A DNA stretch of 7,761 nt, from assembly GCA_050945695.1 (NCBI GenBank), contig JBMNTK010000187.1, positions 1 through 7,761 on the forward strand. Reading direction: 5' to 3'. Under the pieces are notes generated by a model that worked only from the letters and a program-made list of their open reading frames with translations, searched no databases and was not told the DNA's origin. Shown here piece after piece: positions 6,816 to 7,761 of this stretch. The stretch comes from Ch71 sp050945695. Its GTDB lineage: Bacteria > Chloroflexota > Anaerolineae > DRVO01. Position 1 is the first letter of the stretch; each line of letters opens with the position of its first letter. The position numbers and the translations under genes are program-made.

Positions 6816-7761
6816 GTGACCAAACCAGATACCTGCGTGGGGCTGGCCAAAGGGCCCGGTGAGAAACCCCACCAGTTCACCTTCATCACCCCCGACAGCG
6901 ATGACTCCCTGCCTGTGGGCGAGTACGTCTACTACACCCTGACGGATGGGGGGCGCGACCTCCAGGTCATCTGCCGCATTGACGAGCGGCGCGAGGCCCG
7001 CAACTACCCCAACACCTTCCTGGCTCACCCATCTGTGGCGCCGGGCGAGCTGGCCGGGTTCATCGGGTACGTCGAGGAGGGCGACGAGCTCTTCGAGCTC
7101 ACCGCTAGCGTCCTGGGCTACTTCGATCAGAACCTGAGCGACTTCATGAACCCTCGTCGGCTGCCGCGCGTGGGCCACCCCATCTACCGCGCCCCCGCGG
7201 AGCTTCTCCAGGACGTGCTCAACCGGCGCCGGCCGGGCGAGCCCGGCGGGGCCCACATCGGCAGCCTTCTCACCCGGCCCGCCGGCGAGGTCCCCATCGT
7301 GCTGGACGCCAGCCGCTTCACCTCCACCCACCTGGCCATCATCGCCGGCACCGGCAGCGGCAAGTCCTACCTGGCAGCCGTGGTGGTGGAGGAGCTGCTC
7401 AGGCCCACCAACCGCGCCTGCGTCCTCATCGTGGACCCGCACGGGGAATACGGTTCGCTGGCCGAGATGAGCAACCTGGACCAGTTCCGCTCCCCGCCTG
7501 AAGACGGCTTAGCCGAGTACCGGCCCCAGGTGCGGGTACTGTCGCCTGATGACGTGAAGGTGGCCTACCGCAGCCTGGAGCTCGACGACCTGCGTTACCT
7601 GCTGGGGCGCGACCTCACCGCCAAGCAGTCCTACGCCCTGGGCGTGGCCTACCGCAATGCGGAGCGGGCCGCCAACGGGCTGTGGACGCTCAATGATCTC
7701 AAGGATGAGGTGGCCAACTGGGCCCACCGCGCGGCCAACACGCCCGAGGAGTTGGGCGGCG
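6816..7761 (+). CDS. herA: HerA-type hexameric DNA translocase/helicase ATPase, N-terminal part
   Basis: 315 codons are visible and the frame is still open at the right edge; the family is usually about 500-600 residues, so the second half is missing. HerA is a HerA/FtsK-superfamily ring ATPase that pumps duplex DNA into NurA during end resection. The first 150 or so residues are a beta-rich HAS-barrel region (SLPVGEYVYYTLTDGG, then QVICRIDE and LTASVLGYFD). The ATPase follows: S-T-H-L-A-I-I-A177-G-T-G-S-G182-K183-S184 is the Walker A loop, then Y-L-A-A-V-V-V-E-E-L-L, and L-I-V-D207-P-H-G-E211-Y is the highly characteristic HerA strand. The first P-loop glycine is alanine here. The Walker B and arginine-finger motifs lie beyond the window. 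GTG 6816 is supported by AAGGAG. The gene shares its reading frame with the HAS-barrel gene upstream. Confidence 0.93.
   Translation, partial: MTKPDTCVGLAKGPGEKPHQFTFITPDSDDSLPVGEYVYYTLTDGGRDLQVICRIDERREARNYPNTFLAHPSVAPGELAGFIGYVEEGDELFELTASVLGYFDQNLSDFMNPRRLPRVGHPIYRAPAELLQDVLNRRRPGEPGGAHIGSLLTRPAGEVPIVLDASRFTSTHLAIIAGTGSGKSYLAAVVVEELLRPTNRACVLIVDPHGEYGSLAEMSNLDQFRSPPEDGLAEYRPQVRVLSPDDVKVAYRSLELDDLRYLLGRDLTAKQSYALGVAYRNAERAANGLWTLNDLKDEVANWAHRAANTPEELGG

Noticed and set aside
6744..7442. A 232-codon minus-strand frame opposite herA
   Set aside because: It spans the HerA barrel and P-loop in antisense, has no ribosome site noticed and no family resemblance.

Overview
The window is GC-rich (roughly two thirds G+C by eye), packed with genes, and everything real reads on the + strand. 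It looks like a chromosomal stretch of a bacterium that carries an archaeal-style DNA-end-processing cassette. The presence of ScpA (a bacterial kleisin) and an extended -10 promoter argue for Bacteria. An archaeal-type phosphoglycerate mutase and the Mre11/Rad50/NurA/HerA set side by side in a high-GC bacterium fit Chloroflexota best. That assignment is an inference from gene content, not a measured placement.

Layout: (1) 1-215, the C-terminal end of a cofactor-independent phosphoglycerate mutase (ApgM type). (2) 205-954, scpA, overlapping the mutase stop by 11 bases. (3) 955-1036, the only real intergenic gap, 82 bases, holding a good extended -10 promoter motif. (4) 1037-6800 and beyond, one tight operon: sbcD/mre11 (1037-2296), sbcC/rad50 (2300-5014), nurA (5014-6204), a 197-residue protein with a HAS-barrel-like N-terminus (6207-6800), and herA (from 6816, running off the right edge with 315 codons visible). 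Gaps within the operon are +3, -1, +2 and +15 bases, so the genes are very probably co-transcribed and translationally coupled. No stretch over 300 bases lacks a gene, and no RNA gene, mobile element or CRISPR array was seen.

How it works together (family knowledge): Mre11-Rad50 recognises and initially trims double-strand breaks. The hexameric HerA translocase with the NurA nuclease then resects the end to leave a 3' single strand for recombinase loading. All catalytic and nucleotide-binding motifs expected in the visible parts are present, so the machine looks functional. The least understood member is the small protein between nurA and herA. It shares the HAS-barrel style of N-terminus with HerA but has no ATPase, and is the best candidate here for an uncharacterised component.

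Expression oddities: none of the six visible start codons is ATG (three TTG, three GTG), and five of the six stops are TAG, each in a CTAG context. Two adjacent gene pairs (sbcD/sbcC and the HAS-barrel gene/herA) sit in the same reading frame, separated by a single TAG and very few codons.
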